In this document: positions 19,616-28,547 of the stretch, piece after piece
Numbering within the stretch: position 1 is the stretch's first letter
How the letters are laid out: each line of letters begins with the position of its first letter
The notes under the pieces: generated by a model
What the model was told of the DNA's origin: nothing
The model's input: only the letters and a program-made list of their open reading frames with translations
Database searches by the model: none
Translations under genes and position numbers: made by a program
NCBI GenBank assembly: GCA_013364255.1
Contig: CP054936.1
Coordinates: forward strand, 7,458,353 to 7,522,352
Direction of reading: 5' to 3'
DNA from: Streptomyces seoulensis
Lineage (GTDB): Bacteria > Actinomycetota > Actinomycetes > Streptomycetales > Streptomycetaceae
Length of the DNA: 64,000 nucleotides

Positions 19616-20458
19616 TCAAGGGGCCATGGCACGCAGGTACTTGACGGTCGCCGGATCGGCCGGCAGGAACGTCTCGATCGCCAGCTCGGCCACCGTCACG
19701 TCCATCGGCGTGTTGAAGGTGGAGATCGAGGAGACGAACGACAGCAGCCGCCCGTCGTGCTCGATCACCATCGGCAGCGCGAAGTAGGGCACGGGCTCGG
19801 CCGGTTCCTCGGAGAGCTCGGAGCCGGACTCCGGCACCGGATACGCCGCCACCTCCTCGTACAGCGCCCGCAGGGCCGGCGAGCGGTGCAGCGCGATCTG
19901 CCGCTCCATCTGCGCGAGCAGATGCCCGCGCCACTCGCGCAGGTTGCGGATGCGCGGTGCGAGGCCCTCCGGATGCAGGGTCAGCCGCATCGCGTTCAGC
20001 GGCGGCTCCAGCAGCGCCTCCGGGACGCCCTCCAGCAGCATGGTGATGCCCCGGTTCGCCGTCACCACGTCGTAGCGGGCGTCCACCACCAGCGCCGGAT
20101 ACGGCTCGTAGCCGAGGATCAGCCGCTCCAGGCCCTCCCGCAGCGCGCCCAGCGCCGGCGCGTCCATCGGCGTCTCCGGGTAGTGCGGGGCGTAACCGGC
20201 TGCCAGCAGAAGGGAGTTGCGCTCGCGCACCGGCACGTCCAGGTGCTCGGCCAGCCGCAGCACCATCTCCTCACTGGGGCGGGAGCGGCCGGTCTCGATG
20301 AAGCTGATGTGCCGGGCCGAGGAGTCGGCGCGCAGCGCCAGCTCCAGCTGACTGACCCGTCGCCGCTCCCGCCAGGCCCGCAGCAGCGGGCCGACGCCCT
20401 GGCCGGCGGGGGCGGTGGGAAGCGCGGCGGCAGCGGTGGTGACAGTGGTCATACGCAT
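19616..20458 (-). CDS. XRE-family regulator with MmyB-like ligand domain
   Basis: A 280-residue protein with an N-terminal HTH (LRAWRERRRVSQLELALRADSSARHISFIE...) and the MmyB-like PAS-related domain (about 110-270, including GYEPYPALVVDARYDVVTAN), which may bind a fatty acid or other small ligand. Two closely spaced ATGs (20458 and 20452) are possible. Neither has a clear ribosome binding site, and the TACGGT stretch just upstream suggests a leaderless transcript. It is divergent from the pterin dehydratase gene. Confidence 0.85.
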   Translation of the reverse strand: MRMTTVTTAAAALPTAPAGQGVGPLLRAWRERRRVSQLELALRADSSARHISFIETGRSRPSEEMVLRLAEHLDVPVRERNSLLLAAGYAPHYPETPMDAPALGALREGLERLILGYEPYPALVVDARYDVVTANRGITMLLEGVPEALLEPPLNAMRLTLHPEGLAPRIRNLREWRGHLLAQMERQIALHRSPALRALYEEVAAYPVPESGSELSEEPAEPVPYFALPMVIEHDGRLLSFVSSISTFNTPMDVTVAELAIETFLPADPATVKYLRAMAP

Positions 20459-20605
20459 GACCGTAGTCGAACCGCCGTCCGGTCCGCGGCCGCGTTTTGT
20501 CCGCACCCAGGTGAGCAGGGCCGCGGCGGCACTCCTGTGGCAGGCTGAACACACAGCCGCGGCCGCGCACCGCGGGCCCGCCGCCATCGCCGAGGGAGTG
20601 CTCCC

Positions 20606-20911
20606 ATGCCCGTCGCACCGCTGTCGCACCAGGAGATCGAGGCCCGGCTCGCCGAGCTGCCCGGCTGGTCGCTCGACGGGGACCGGCTCACCCGCTCCTA
20701 CCGGCTGGGCTCGCACTTCGCGGCGACCGCGATGGTGGTGCACATCGCCCAGGTGCAGGAGGAGATGGACCACCACTCCGACCTCACCCTGGGGTACGAC
20801 ACCGTCTCCGTCAGCGTGCACACGCACAGCGCGGGCGGCGCCGTCACCGAGAAGGACGTCCAGCTCGCCCGCCGGGTCCAGGACCTCGCGCCGGGCCACG
20901 GCGCGCGCTGA
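20606..20911 (+). CDS. 4a-hydroxytetrahydrobiopterin dehydratase (PCD/DCoH family)
   Basis: A 101-residue single-domain protein with the PCD pattern: GWSLDGDRLTRSY strand, EEMDHHSDLTLGYDTVSVSV with the two catalytic His, and THSAGGAVTEKDVQLA. The family dehydrates 4a-hydroxy-tetrahydropterins formed by aromatic amino acid hydroxylases and may also serve in other pterin salvage. Twenty-one bases separate it from the following methyltransferase, so the two probably form an operon. Confidence 0.88.
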   Translation: MPVAPLSHQEIEARLAELPGWSLDGDRLTRSYRLGSHFAATAMVVHIAQVQEEMDHHSDLTLGYDTVSVSVHTHSAGGAVTEKDVQLARRVQDLAPGHGAR

Positions 20912-20932
20912 GCCACGCGGAACGGGGGGCGC

Positions 20933-21682
20933 ATGCTGGACTACGACGAGGAGGCCGGGCGCTACGACGCCCTGCGCGGCGGCGAACCGCGCGCCGCCGC
21001 CGCGGCCGAGGCGGTCCTCGCCCTGCTGCCCGGGCCGGCGCGCGAGCTGCTCGACCTCGGCTGCGGCACCGGGATCGTGACCCGCCGGCTGGCCGCCGGC
21101 CGCGCCGGCGCGCGGGTGACCGGCGTCGACCGGGCGTCCGCGATGACGCTGCGGGCCGCCGCCCGGCTGCCCGGCGCCGTGGTCCGCGCCGACAGCCGCC
21201 GGCTGCCCTTCCCGGACGGCCGCTTCGACGCGGTCACCAGCGTATGGCTGCTGCACCTGATGCCGGCCCCCGAGGACGTGCGGGCCGTCGTCGCCGAGTG
21301 CGCCCGGGTGCTGCGCCCCGGCGGCGTCTGGGTCACCACCGTCGACAAGGCGGCGGGCCACAACGTCGGCAGCGACATCGACGCCGTCCTCGCCGCGCGG
21401 CCGCCCGCCCCCGCCCGCGACGCCGAGGACGAGGTGGCCGCGTGCGCCGCAGGCCACGGCCTGCTGTCGGCCGGCCGGGCCCGCTTCCCGGGCCGCGGCC
21501 AGGGCCGCAGCCCCCGCCGTACCCTCGCCGACCTGCGGCGCGGCTGGTTCGTCACCCTGCCGCCCGGCGAACCGCTCGCCGAACGGTTCGCCGCCCGCCT
21601 GGCCGCCCTGCCCGACCAGGACCGGCCCCGCCCGGACCCGGTCTTCACGCTGCGCGCGTTCCGCCGACCGGCCGAAGCGTGA
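20933..21682 (+). CDS. Class I SAM-dependent methyltransferase
   Basis: A 249-residue Methyltransf_11-type enzyme. Motif I is LLDLGCGTGIVTRRLA (about 40-55), with the acidic VTGVDRAS end of strand beta-2. The RLPFPDGRFDAVTSVWLLHLM region and the LRPGGVWVTTV strand are intact. The C-terminal third carries an Arg-rich stretch (FPGRGQGRSPRR). The substrate is unknown. It is followed by a strong hairpin before the convergent GH48 gene. Confidence 0.88.
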   Translation: MLDYDEEAGRYDALRGGEPRAAAAAEAVLALLPGPARELLDLGCGTGIVTRRLAAGRAGARVTGVDRASAMTLRAAARLPGAVVRADSRRLPFPDGRFDAVTSVWLLHLMPAPEDVRAVVAECARVLRPGGVWVTTVDKAAGHNVGSDIDAVLAARPPAPARDAEDEVAACAAGHGLLSAGRARFPGRGQGRSPRRTLADLRRGWFVTLPPGEPLAERFAARLAALPDQDRPRPDPVFTLRAFRRPAEA

Positions 21683-21733
21683 GCCGCCCACGACGACCGC
21701 AGCCGCGCACGTCACCGGAGCCGCGCACGACGA

Positions 21734-21768
21734 CCGGGCGGACCCCAGCAGCAGGGGGGTCCGCCCGG
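21734..21768. terminator. Bidirectional hairpin terminator
   Basis: Perfect 13-base inverted repeat (21734-21746 and 21756-21768) with a 9-base loop, between the convergent methyltransferase and GH48 genes. Confidence 0.75.
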
Positions 21769-21796
21769 CGCGCGGTACGCGGAGTCTTAGCGGGGA

Positions 21797-24718
21797 CTAT
21801 TCGAGGAGCTCCGCGTACGAACCCATGGCGAGGGCTATGTCCGCCTGGGCCCAGAACCGGTGGTACGTGAAGGTCGGAGCGGCCCCGCCCTTCAGATAGG
21901 CCTCGATCTTCGACCAGGCCGGGTCGTTCTTGTAGAAGGACCGGATCGAGGCGAAGGTGGACGAGGAGTCGATTCCGTCGCCGTTCGGCATCGTGCCGGT
22001 CCAGCCGCTGGGCACGTACACGCTGTCGCCGAACCGGCTGTAGTCGGTGCGGGTCTCCGGGACGGCGACGCCCAGGCTGTCCCGGTCGTTGGCCCACATG
22101 CCGTCCAGCAGCGCCTTGGCCGTCGACTTGGCCTGCGCGTCACCGGACTTGGCGCCGTAGTAGGTCAGCGTCTTGGCGTACGCGGCGGCCACGCCCACGT
22201 CGTCGGTGTAGTCGGCGATCGTGACGTGCAGGGAGCTGTTGGCGCCGGGGGAGGCGGCGTTCCAGGTGTCCGGCTTGCCCGACCACTTGAGCGTGGCGGG
22301 GATCAGGAAGGTGCCGTCCGGGTTGACCGTGGTGTTGGCCAGCGCCCACTTGACCCACTTGTCCAGCACGGCCTTCGCCTTGGCGTCCCCGGTCTGCTGG
22401 TAGTACTCGGCGACGCGCTCCATCGACCAGGACTGGAAGCCGAACCACTGGTTGGACGGCGGGTCGTGGTAGACGGGCGCCTCGTCGTAGTACATGCCGT
22501 AGAAGGTCGGGGTGCCGGCCGGCGGGGTGGCGTAGCGGCCCTGCCAGCTGTTGGTGGCGCCGCCCGCGATGGCGCCCTCGGACGACTGGAGCCACTGGTA
22601 GAACTCCAGCTGCCGCTTGAGGGACGTGCCCCAGTCCGTCGCGCCGGTCGCCGACTTGGGCTTCAGATCGGCGTTGGTGCTGAGCGCGTACGCGGCCAGC
22701 GGGTTCTGGTAGCCGCCGTGGACGTGGCTGGAGCCGATGCGCCAGGCCCAGCCCGCGCTGGTGTCGGTGGCGCCGCCCCAGGCGTAGTACCAGGACAGCA
22801 GGTAGTGCGAGGCGCCCTTGCCGGTGCCGGCCGGGCAGGTCGACGGACCGGTGCAGTTGCCGATCTTCTTGAAGTACTTGTCGTACATGGCGTAGCGCAG
22901 GTAGTCGCCCATCTTCGCGGCCTTGCCCACGGTCGCGGACACGTCCGTGCCCTTGCCCTGCGCCTTGGCCCACAGGTCGGCCCAGTACGCGGCCTGCACG
23001 GCGCGCGCGTCGGCGTCCGGGGCGTCGGTGTACTTCCACTGCCTGGCGTAGGAGGAGTCGCCGGTGAACAGGTCCAGATAGCCGTTCTTGCCGCCGTACT
23101 TGAAGGCGTCGCAGGTCGGCTGCGGGACCGTCTCCCAGACCGACTCCTGCGGGCCGCGCTGGAAGGTGTTGATGTAGGAGGGGCCGCCGGCGGCCGGGCC
23201 GGCCTCGCACGTGCCGGGCGCGTCGCCGTAGCCGTAGACGTTGTCGACGTCCTCGATCCAGTGCATGCCGTAGACGTCGTCGGTGCCGTACGCGGACTTC
23301 AGCTCGCCCGCGATCGGGTCGGAGCCGACGGACACCGAGGTGTCGAGCTTGGCCGGGTACTCGTTCGGGGTGTCCGCCTCGGGCGCGTAGGTGGCCGGCT
23401 TGGACGCGTTGTAGAAGGAGTTGGTCGGCTGGTCGGCGTGGGTGGGGATCATGTACTTCTCCATGACGTCCCAGGCGCCGTTGAACTTCGACCAGTCGCC
23501 CGTCACCTTGCCGTACATCGCCTGGAGCCAGATGAGGTAGCTGTACGCCTCCGACGTGGTCTCGTGACCGTAGTCGGGCGCCTCCACGATCAGCGTCTCC
23601 ACCGAGTGGTAGGGGATGCCCTGGGGCGAGAAGTAGCCGTTCGCCGGGTTGGTGATCTTCCCGTAGAGGTCGAGGAAGCGCGCGTCGTACGCCTTGGCGG
23701 CGGCCAGTTCGGTCACGGTGACCGTGGCCTTGGCATGGCCGGCGGCCGAGGCGGTGAAGGTCGCCGAACCGGTCCCGGAGGCGTCCGCCGTGACGGTCAC
23801 CTTCTGCGCGGTGCTCCAGTTGGCCGGGGTGAAGGTGAGCGCGGAGCCGCCGGTCACGGACAGTCCGGTGTTGCCGTCCGTACGGGCCGTGCTCACGGTC
23901 ACGTTCGCGCTCGGCTGCTTGGAAAGCTTCACGTCGAAGGTGCCCGACTTGCCCTGCTGGACGCCGAGTTGGGTCGGCGAGGCCACCACGGCGGGGCCGG
24001 AGGCGACGGTGACGCCGACCGGCGTGGACTCCGCGGACGCGCCCAGGCTGTCGTACGCCTTGGCCAGCAGCGAGTGGCCGCCCACGCCCAGCGCGGTGGC
24101 CGAGAAGGTGTACGGGGCGCTGGTGTCGGTGCCCAGCAGGGTGGTGTCGTCGTAGAACTCGACCTTGCTGATCGTCGCGCCGTCGGCGGCCGCGGCACTG
24201 GCGGCGAGCGGCACCGCCTCGCCCTGCGCATAGGTGGCGCCCGGGGCGGGGCTGGTCAGCACGGTGATCGGCGGCTGGTGCGCGCCGGTACAGGCGGTGC
24301 CGTTGACCGCGAAGCTCGTCGGCGCGCTGTTCGTGCCGCTGTAGGTGAACTGGGCGCCGGCGGTCACCGCGGCCCCGGCGGCGATCGTGCCGTTGTACGA
24401 GGCGTTCTTCACGGTGACCGACTGCCCGGACTGCGACCAGCTGCCGTTCCAGCCGTTGGTCAGCTTCTGATTGCCCGAGTAACCGTAGGTCAGGGTCCAG
24501 CCGTTGAGGGCGTCCGTGCCGCGGTTGGTGAGCGTCAGATCCGCGGTGAAGCCGGAGCCCCAGTCGTTGGTCCTGTAGTCCACGCTGCACGCGACCGAGG
24601 CCGCCTGTGCCGTGGTCGAGCCCGTGGCCAGCATGGTCGCGGGGAGTGCGAGGGCCGCCGCCACGGCGGTCCACAGACGCCGCGGTAATCGGCGTCCGGG
24701 TCTGTGCGCGGGGAACAT
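21797..24718 (-). CDS. Secreted GH48 exo-cellulase with CBM2 and Ig-like modules
   Basis: A 973-residue secreted enzyme. Order: signal peptide (1 to about 39, ending AQA), CBM2 (about 42-145, WSQSGQSVTVKNASYNG), a bacterial Ig-like domain (about 150-240, SKVEFYDDTTLLGTD), a second beta-sandwich (about 245-335) and a GH48 catalytic domain (about 340-973). GH48 hallmarks include HETTSEAYSYLIWLQAMYG, where the catalytic-acid Glu region lies, and the late YVPSGWTGTMPNGD segment. GH48 enzymes release cellobiose processively from reducing ends. ATG 24718 follows AAGGAGG. The CebR-type operator at 24791-24804 lies upstream. It is divergent from the GH5 and GH6 genes. Confidence 0.93.
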   Translation of the reverse strand: MFPAHRPGRRLPRRLWTAVAAALALPATMLATGSTTAQAASVACSVDYRTNDWGSGFTADLTLTNRGTDALNGWTLTYGYSGNQKLTNGWNGSWSQSGQSVTVKNASYNGTIAAGAAVTAGAQFTYSGTNSAPTSFAVNGTACTGAHQPPITVLTSPAPGATYAQGEAVPLAASAAAADGATISKVEFYDDTTLLGTDTSAPYTFSATALGVGGHSLLAKAYDSLGASAESTPVGVTVASGPAVVASPTQLGVQQGKSGTFDVKLSKQPSANVTVSTARTDGNTGLSVTGGSALTFTPANWSTAQKVTVTADASGTGSATFTASAAGHAKATVTVTELAAAKAYDARFLDLYGKITNPANGYFSPQGIPYHSVETLIVEAPDYGHETTSEAYSYLIWLQAMYGKVTGDWSKFNGAWDVMEKYMIPTHADQPTNSFYNASKPATYAPEADTPNEYPAKLDTSVSVGSDPIAGELKSAYGTDDVYGMHWIEDVDNVYGYGDAPGTCEAGPAAGGPSYINTFQRGPQESVWETVPQPTCDAFKYGGKNGYLDLFTGDSSYARQWKYTDAPDADARAVQAAYWADLWAKAQGKGTDVSATVGKAAKMGDYLRYAMYDKYFKKIGNCTGPSTCPAGTGKGASHYLLSWYYAWGGATDTSAGWAWRIGSSHVHGGYQNPLAAYALSTNADLKPKSATGATDWGTSLKRQLEFYQWLQSSEGAIAGGATNSWQGRYATPPAGTPTFYGMYYDEAPVYHDPPSNQWFGFQSWSMERVAEYYQQTGDAKAKAVLDKWVKWALANTTVNPDGTFLIPATLKWSGKPDTWNAASPGANSSLHVTIADYTDDVGVAAAYAKTLTYYGAKSGDAQAKSTAKALLDGMWANDRDSLGVAVPETRTDYSRFGDSVYVPSGWTGTMPNGDGIDSSSTFASIRSFYKNDPAWSKIEAYLKGGAAPTFTYHRFWAQADIALAMGSYAELLE

Positions 24719-24790
24719 GCGCTGGTCCCTCCTTGCGGCTCGGAAAGAAGGTGGGGGGTGTGCGGGGGAGGAGCAACAAGCCCTGACCAG

Positions 24791-24804
24791 TGGGAGCGCT
24801 CCCA
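24791..24804. promoter_or_regulatory. CebR/CelR-type operator (perfect palindrome)
   Basis: The 14-base palindrome TGGGAGCGCTCCCA, identical to the operator of the LacI-family cellulose regulators CelR (Thermobifida) and CebR (Streptomyces), which let go on binding cellobiose or cello-oligosaccharides. It lies 73 bases upstream of the GH48 start. Confidence 0.88.
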
Positions 24805-24954
24805 TAGTGCGGACGTGTCAGTGAACGGTCAAGTCCTGGACGGAACGAAAAGATTCGTCGCCCCGCTGACCGGCCGCGTCGCCGAAAAGTCGCCGGAAAC
24901 TCGGCACCGCCCCTGTTCCTCACCCGAAGTTGCCGCTACCTTCACTCGAACCAG

Positions 24955-24968
24955 TGGGAGCGATTCCA
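24955..24968. promoter_or_regulatory. CebR/CelR-type operator, two mismatches
   Basis: TGGGAGCGATTCCA matches 12 of 14 operator bases and sits 49 bases upstream of the GH5 cellulase start. It is probably weaker than the perfect copy at 24791. Confidence 0.72.
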
Positions 24969-25016
24969 TCAGTCGACGCGTCCGCCCCGACGCGCCAGAG
25001 CTGCAAGGAGTCGCTC

Positions 25017-26495
25017 ATGCGACACCCCCCGCGTTCCCTCCTCCTCGCCGTCGCCGGCGCGGTCGCGCTCCTCGGGAGCGTCGTCGTGCCGGCCGTCACG
25101 GCCCAGGGCGCCACCCCCGCCTGCACGGTGCAGTACTCGGTCGCCGGCCAGTGGGACGCCGGCTTCCAGGGCACCGTACGGATCACCAACAACGGCACCG
25201 CGCTCACCGGTTGGAGTCTCACCTTCGACTTCCCCGGCGGGCAGAAGGTCACCCAGGGCTGGAACGCCAAGTGGTCCCAGTCCGGCGCCTCGGTGACCGC
25301 GCTCAACGAGAGCTGGAACGGAGCGCTCGGCACCGGCGCGAGCGTCGAGGCCGGCTTCCTCGCGAACGGCCCGGGCACCGCCTCCACACCCACGGCGTTC
25401 CAGCTCAACGGCACCACCTGCAACGTCGACACGGAGCCCACCCCGCCGCCGACCGACCCGCCGCCCACCGGCGGCGACGGCAAGGCGCCCGCCCTGCACG
25501 TCGCGGGCAACACGATCGTCGACGCCGCCGGCACCACCCGCCGGCTGCTCGGCGTCAACCGCTCCGGCGGCGAGTTCATGTGCGTCCAGGGCTACGGCTT
25601 CTTCGACGGGCCCGTGGACGACGCGTCGATCGCGGCGATCGCCGACTGGAAGGCGAACACCGTCCGGATCCCCGTCAACGAGGAGTGCTGGCTGGGCCTT
25701 TCCAACGTCAAACCCGAATACGCCGGAGCCCGCTACATCACCGCCGTCAAGGACCTCGTCACCCGGATCGAGGCGCACGGCATGACCCCGGTCATCGACC
25801 TGCACTGGACCTGGGGCCAGTACACCGGCAACTCGGCCGGCTGCTCCGACGTGCACGCCACCTGCCAGAAACCCATGCCCGACGCCCAGTACACACCCGC
25901 GTTCTGGTCCTCGGTCGCCGACACCTTCAAGGCCGACCAGGCCGTCGCCTTCGACCTGTTCAACGAGCCGTATCCGGACCGCGCGACGTCGAACACCGCC
26001 GACGCGTGGAAGTGCTGGCGCGACGGCGGCGCCTGCCCCGGCATCGGCTACGAGGTGGCCGGCATGCAGGACCTGGTCGACGCCGTCCGCGCCACCGGTG
26101 CGCGCAACCTGATCCTGGCCGGCGGGCTCGCCTACTCCAACGACCTCAGCCAGTGGCTGACGTACCGCCCGGCCGACCCGGCCGGCAATCTCGTCGCCGC
26201 CTATCACGTCTACAACTTCAACTCCTGCGCCAGTGAGAGCTGCTGGAACTCCACGCTCGCCCCGGTCGCCGCCCAAGTGCCGCTGGTGGCGGGGGAGATC
26301 GGCGAGAACACCTGCTCGCACGGCTTCACCGACCAGGTCATGAAGTGGTTCGACGACCACCGGCTGTCCTACCTCGGCTGGACCTGGAACACCTGGGACT
26401 GTTCCTCCGGCCCGTCCCTGATCTCCGCCTACGACGGAACTCCCACGGCGTACGGCGCCGGGCTGCGCGACCACCTGCGCGCCCTCACCCCCTGA
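25017..26495 (+). CDS. Secreted GH5 endo-beta-1,4-glucanase with N-terminal CBM2
   Basis: A 492-residue enzyme: signal peptide (1 to about 32), CBM2 (about 35-137, with the conserved WNAKWSQSGASV), a Pro/Thr linker (about 139-160, DTEPTPPPTDPPPT) and a GH5 barrel (about 165-485). The acid/base Glu lies in FDLFNEP and the nucleophile Glu in VAGEIGE. It cuts internal bonds of cellulose outside the cell. ATG 25017 follows GCAAGGAG. It is separated from the GH6 gene by 55 bases, so the two are likely co-transcribed from the operator at 24955. Confidence 0.93.
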   Translation: MRHPPRSLLLAVAGAVALLGSVVVPAVTAQGATPACTVQYSVAGQWDAGFQGTVRITNNGTALTGWSLTFDFPGGQKVTQGWNAKWSQSGASVTALNESWNGALGTGASVEAGFLANGPGTASTPTAFQLNGTTCNVDTEPTPPPTDPPPTGGDGKAPALHVAGNTIVDAAGTTRRLLGVNRSGGEFMCVQGYGFFDGPVDDASIAAIADWKANTVRIPVNEECWLGLSNVKPEYAGARYITAVKDLVTRIEAHGMTPVIDLHWTWGQYTGNSAGCSDVHATCQKPMPDAQYTPAFWSSVADTFKADQAVAFDLFNEPYPDRATSNTADAWKCWRDGGACPGIGYEVAGMQDLVDAVRATGARNLILAGGLAYSNDLSQWLTYRPADPAGNLVAAYHVYNFNSCASESCWNSTLAPVAAQVPLVAGEIGENTCSHGFTDQVMKWFDDHRLSYLGWTWNTWDCSSGPSLISAYDGTPTAYGAGLRDHLRALTP

Positions 26496-26550
26496 CCTCC
26501 CGCACCCGAAGAACCGGCAACCCCACTCCCACAGAAGGATCTCCTCACTC

Positions 26551-28344
26551 ATGAGCCGCACCAGAACAGCGATGCTCGCCGCCCTGACCCTCGTCGCCGG
26601 GGGCACGGGCATGGCGCTCACCGCCATCCCCGCCAGCGCGGGCGCCACCGCCGCGCCCTGCACCGTCGACTACAAGCTGAACCAGTGGAGCACCGGCTTC
26701 ACCGCCGACGTCACCGTCACCAACAACGGCGCCGCCAAGTCGTCGTGGACGCTGAAGTGGACGTACGCCGGCAACCAGCAGGTCACCAGCGGCTGGAACG
26801 CCAAGATCACCCAGTCCGGCGCCAACGTCACCGCCGCCAACGAGAGTTACAACGGATCGCTCGGCACGGGCGCCTCGGCGAGCTTCGGCTTCCAGGGCAC
26901 CTACAGCGGCACCAACGCCGTCCCGGCCGCCTTCACCCTCGACGGCGTGACCTGCAACGTCGACAACGGCGGCGGCACGGGCGGCGGAACCGGCGGCACC
27001 GGCGGGGGCACCGGCGGCGACACCGGAGGAACCGGTGGCACCGGCGGTGGCACCGGCGGCAGCACCGGAGGCGGCGGCACCGACCCGAGCGGCCGGGCCG
27101 ACAACCCCTACGCCGGCGCCAAGGTGTACGTGAACCCCGAGTGGTCCAAGCTGGCCGCCGCCGAACCGGGCGGCAGCCGCGTCTCCAACCAGCCCACCGC
27201 CGTCTGGCTCGACCGGATCGCCGCCATCAACGGCGTCAACGGCGGCATGGGACTGCGCGCCCACCTCGACGAGGCGCTCAAGCAGAAGGGCTCGGGCGAC
27301 CTCGTCGTCCAGCTGGTCATCTACGACCTGCCCGGCCGCGACTGCGCCGCCCTCGCCTCCAACGGCGAACTCGGCCCGAACGACATCGACAAGTACAAGA
27401 CCCAGTACATCGACCCGATCGCCTCGATCCTGTCGGACGCGAAGTACGCCGGTCTGCGCATCGCCACCGTCATCGAGCCGGACTCGCTGCCCAACCTGGT
27501 CACCAACGCCGGCGGCACCAACACCACCACCGACGCCTGCTCGACCATGAAGTCCAACGGCAACTACGAGAAGGGCGTCAGCTACGCCCTGGACAAGCTC
27601 GGCGCCATCCCCAACGTCTACAACTACATCGACGCCGCCCACCACGGCTGGCTCGGCTGGGACACCAACCTGGGCCCCTCCGTCCAGGAGTTCTACAAGG
27701 TCGCCACCACCAACGGCGCGAGCCCCAGCGACGTGACCGGCTTCATCGTCAACACCGCGAACTACAGCCCCACCAAGGAGCCGAACTTCAAGATCACCGA
27801 CACCGTCAACGGGCAGACGGTGCGCCAGTCCAAGTGGGTGGACTGGAACCAGTACGTGGACGAGCAGTCCTTCGCCCAGGCGCTGCGTGACAAGCTCGTC
27901 TCGGCCGGCTTCAACTCCGGCCTCGGCATGCTGATCGACACCTCCCGCAACGGCTGGGGCGGCTCCGCCCGGCCGACCGGCGCCGGTCCGCTGACCTCGG
28001 TGGACGACTATGTCAACGGCGGCCGCATCGACCGGCGCATCCACGCCGGCAACTGGTGCAACCAGAGCGGCGCCGGCCTCGGCGAACGGCCGACCGCCGC
28101 GCCCGCCGCGGGCATCGACGCCTACGTCTGGGTGAAGCCGCCGGGGGAGTCCGACGGGTCCAGCTCCGCCGTCTCCAACGACGAGGGCAAGGGCTTCGAC
28201 CGGATGTGCGACCCGACGTACGGCGGCAACGCGCGCAACGGCAACAGCCCCACCGGAGCGCTCCCGAACTCCCCGGTGGCCGGCCACTGGTTCTCCGCGC
28301 AGTTCCAGGAGCTGATGAAGAACGCGTACCCGGCCCTGCCGTAG
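26551..28344 (+). CDS. Secreted GH6 1,4-beta-cellobiohydrolase with N-terminal CBM2
   Basis: A 597-residue enzyme: signal peptide (1 to about 30), CBM2 (about 34-136), an unusually long Gly/Thr linker (about 139-176, built of GGTGGGT-like units) and a GH6 catalytic domain. GH6 signatures: VIYDLPGRDCAALASNGE with the catalytic Asp region, IEPDSLPN, and the late YVWVKPPGESDG. The size with about 420 catalytic residues fits a processive exo-type GH6 acting from non-reducing ends, the partner activity of GH48. AGAAGGA precedes ATG 26551. A terminator follows. Confidence 0.93.
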   Translation: MSRTRTAMLAALTLVAGGTGMALTAIPASAGATAAPCTVDYKLNQWSTGFTADVTVTNNGAAKSSWTLKWTYAGNQQVTSGWNAKITQSGANVTAANESYNGSLGTGASASFGFQGTYSGTNAVPAAFTLDGVTCNVDNGGGTGGGTGGTGGGTGGDTGGTGGTGGGTGGSTGGGGTDPSGRADNPYAGAKVYVNPEWSKLAAAEPGGSRVSNQPTAVWLDRIAAINGVNGGMGLRAHLDEALKQKGSGDLVVQLVIYDLPGRDCAALASNGELGPNDIDKYKTQYIDPIASILSDAKYAGLRIATVIEPDSLPNLVTNAGGTNTTTDACSTMKSNGNYEKGVSYALDKLGAIPNVYNYIDAAHHGWLGWDTNLGPSVQEFYKVATTNGASPSDVTGFIVNTANYSPTKEPNFKITDTVNGQTVRQSKWVDWNQYVDEQSFAQALRDKLVSAGFNSGLGMLIDTSRNGWGGSARPTGAGPLTSVDDYVNGGRIDRRIHAGNWCNQSGAGLGERPTAAPAAGIDAYVWVKPPGESDGSSSAVSNDEGKGFDRMCDPTYGGNARNGNSPTGALPNSPVAGHWFSAQFQELMKNAYPALP

Positions 28345-28365
28345 GACGGTGACGCGGGGGTGATC

Positions 28366-28397
28366 CCGCCGGGTGCGGCGGCGGCCGCACCCGGCGG
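28366..28397 (+). terminator. Terminator of the GH5-GH6 operon
   Basis: Perfect 13-base inverted repeat (28366-28378 and 28385-28397) with a 6-base loop, 22 bases past the GH6 stop. Confidence 0.75.
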
Positions 28398-28547
28398 TCC
28401 CGGCGTTTCCCGCGTTCCCGGCGGCGCGTCCCCGGGCGCGTCCCGGGAAAGCGGCTCCTGTTTTTTGCCGTCCCGGCAACGGAAGTGGTCGCGGCCCGGG
28501 GTGTCGGCGCACGCTGGCGGCGGCACCCACAGGAGAGGCTGATCACC

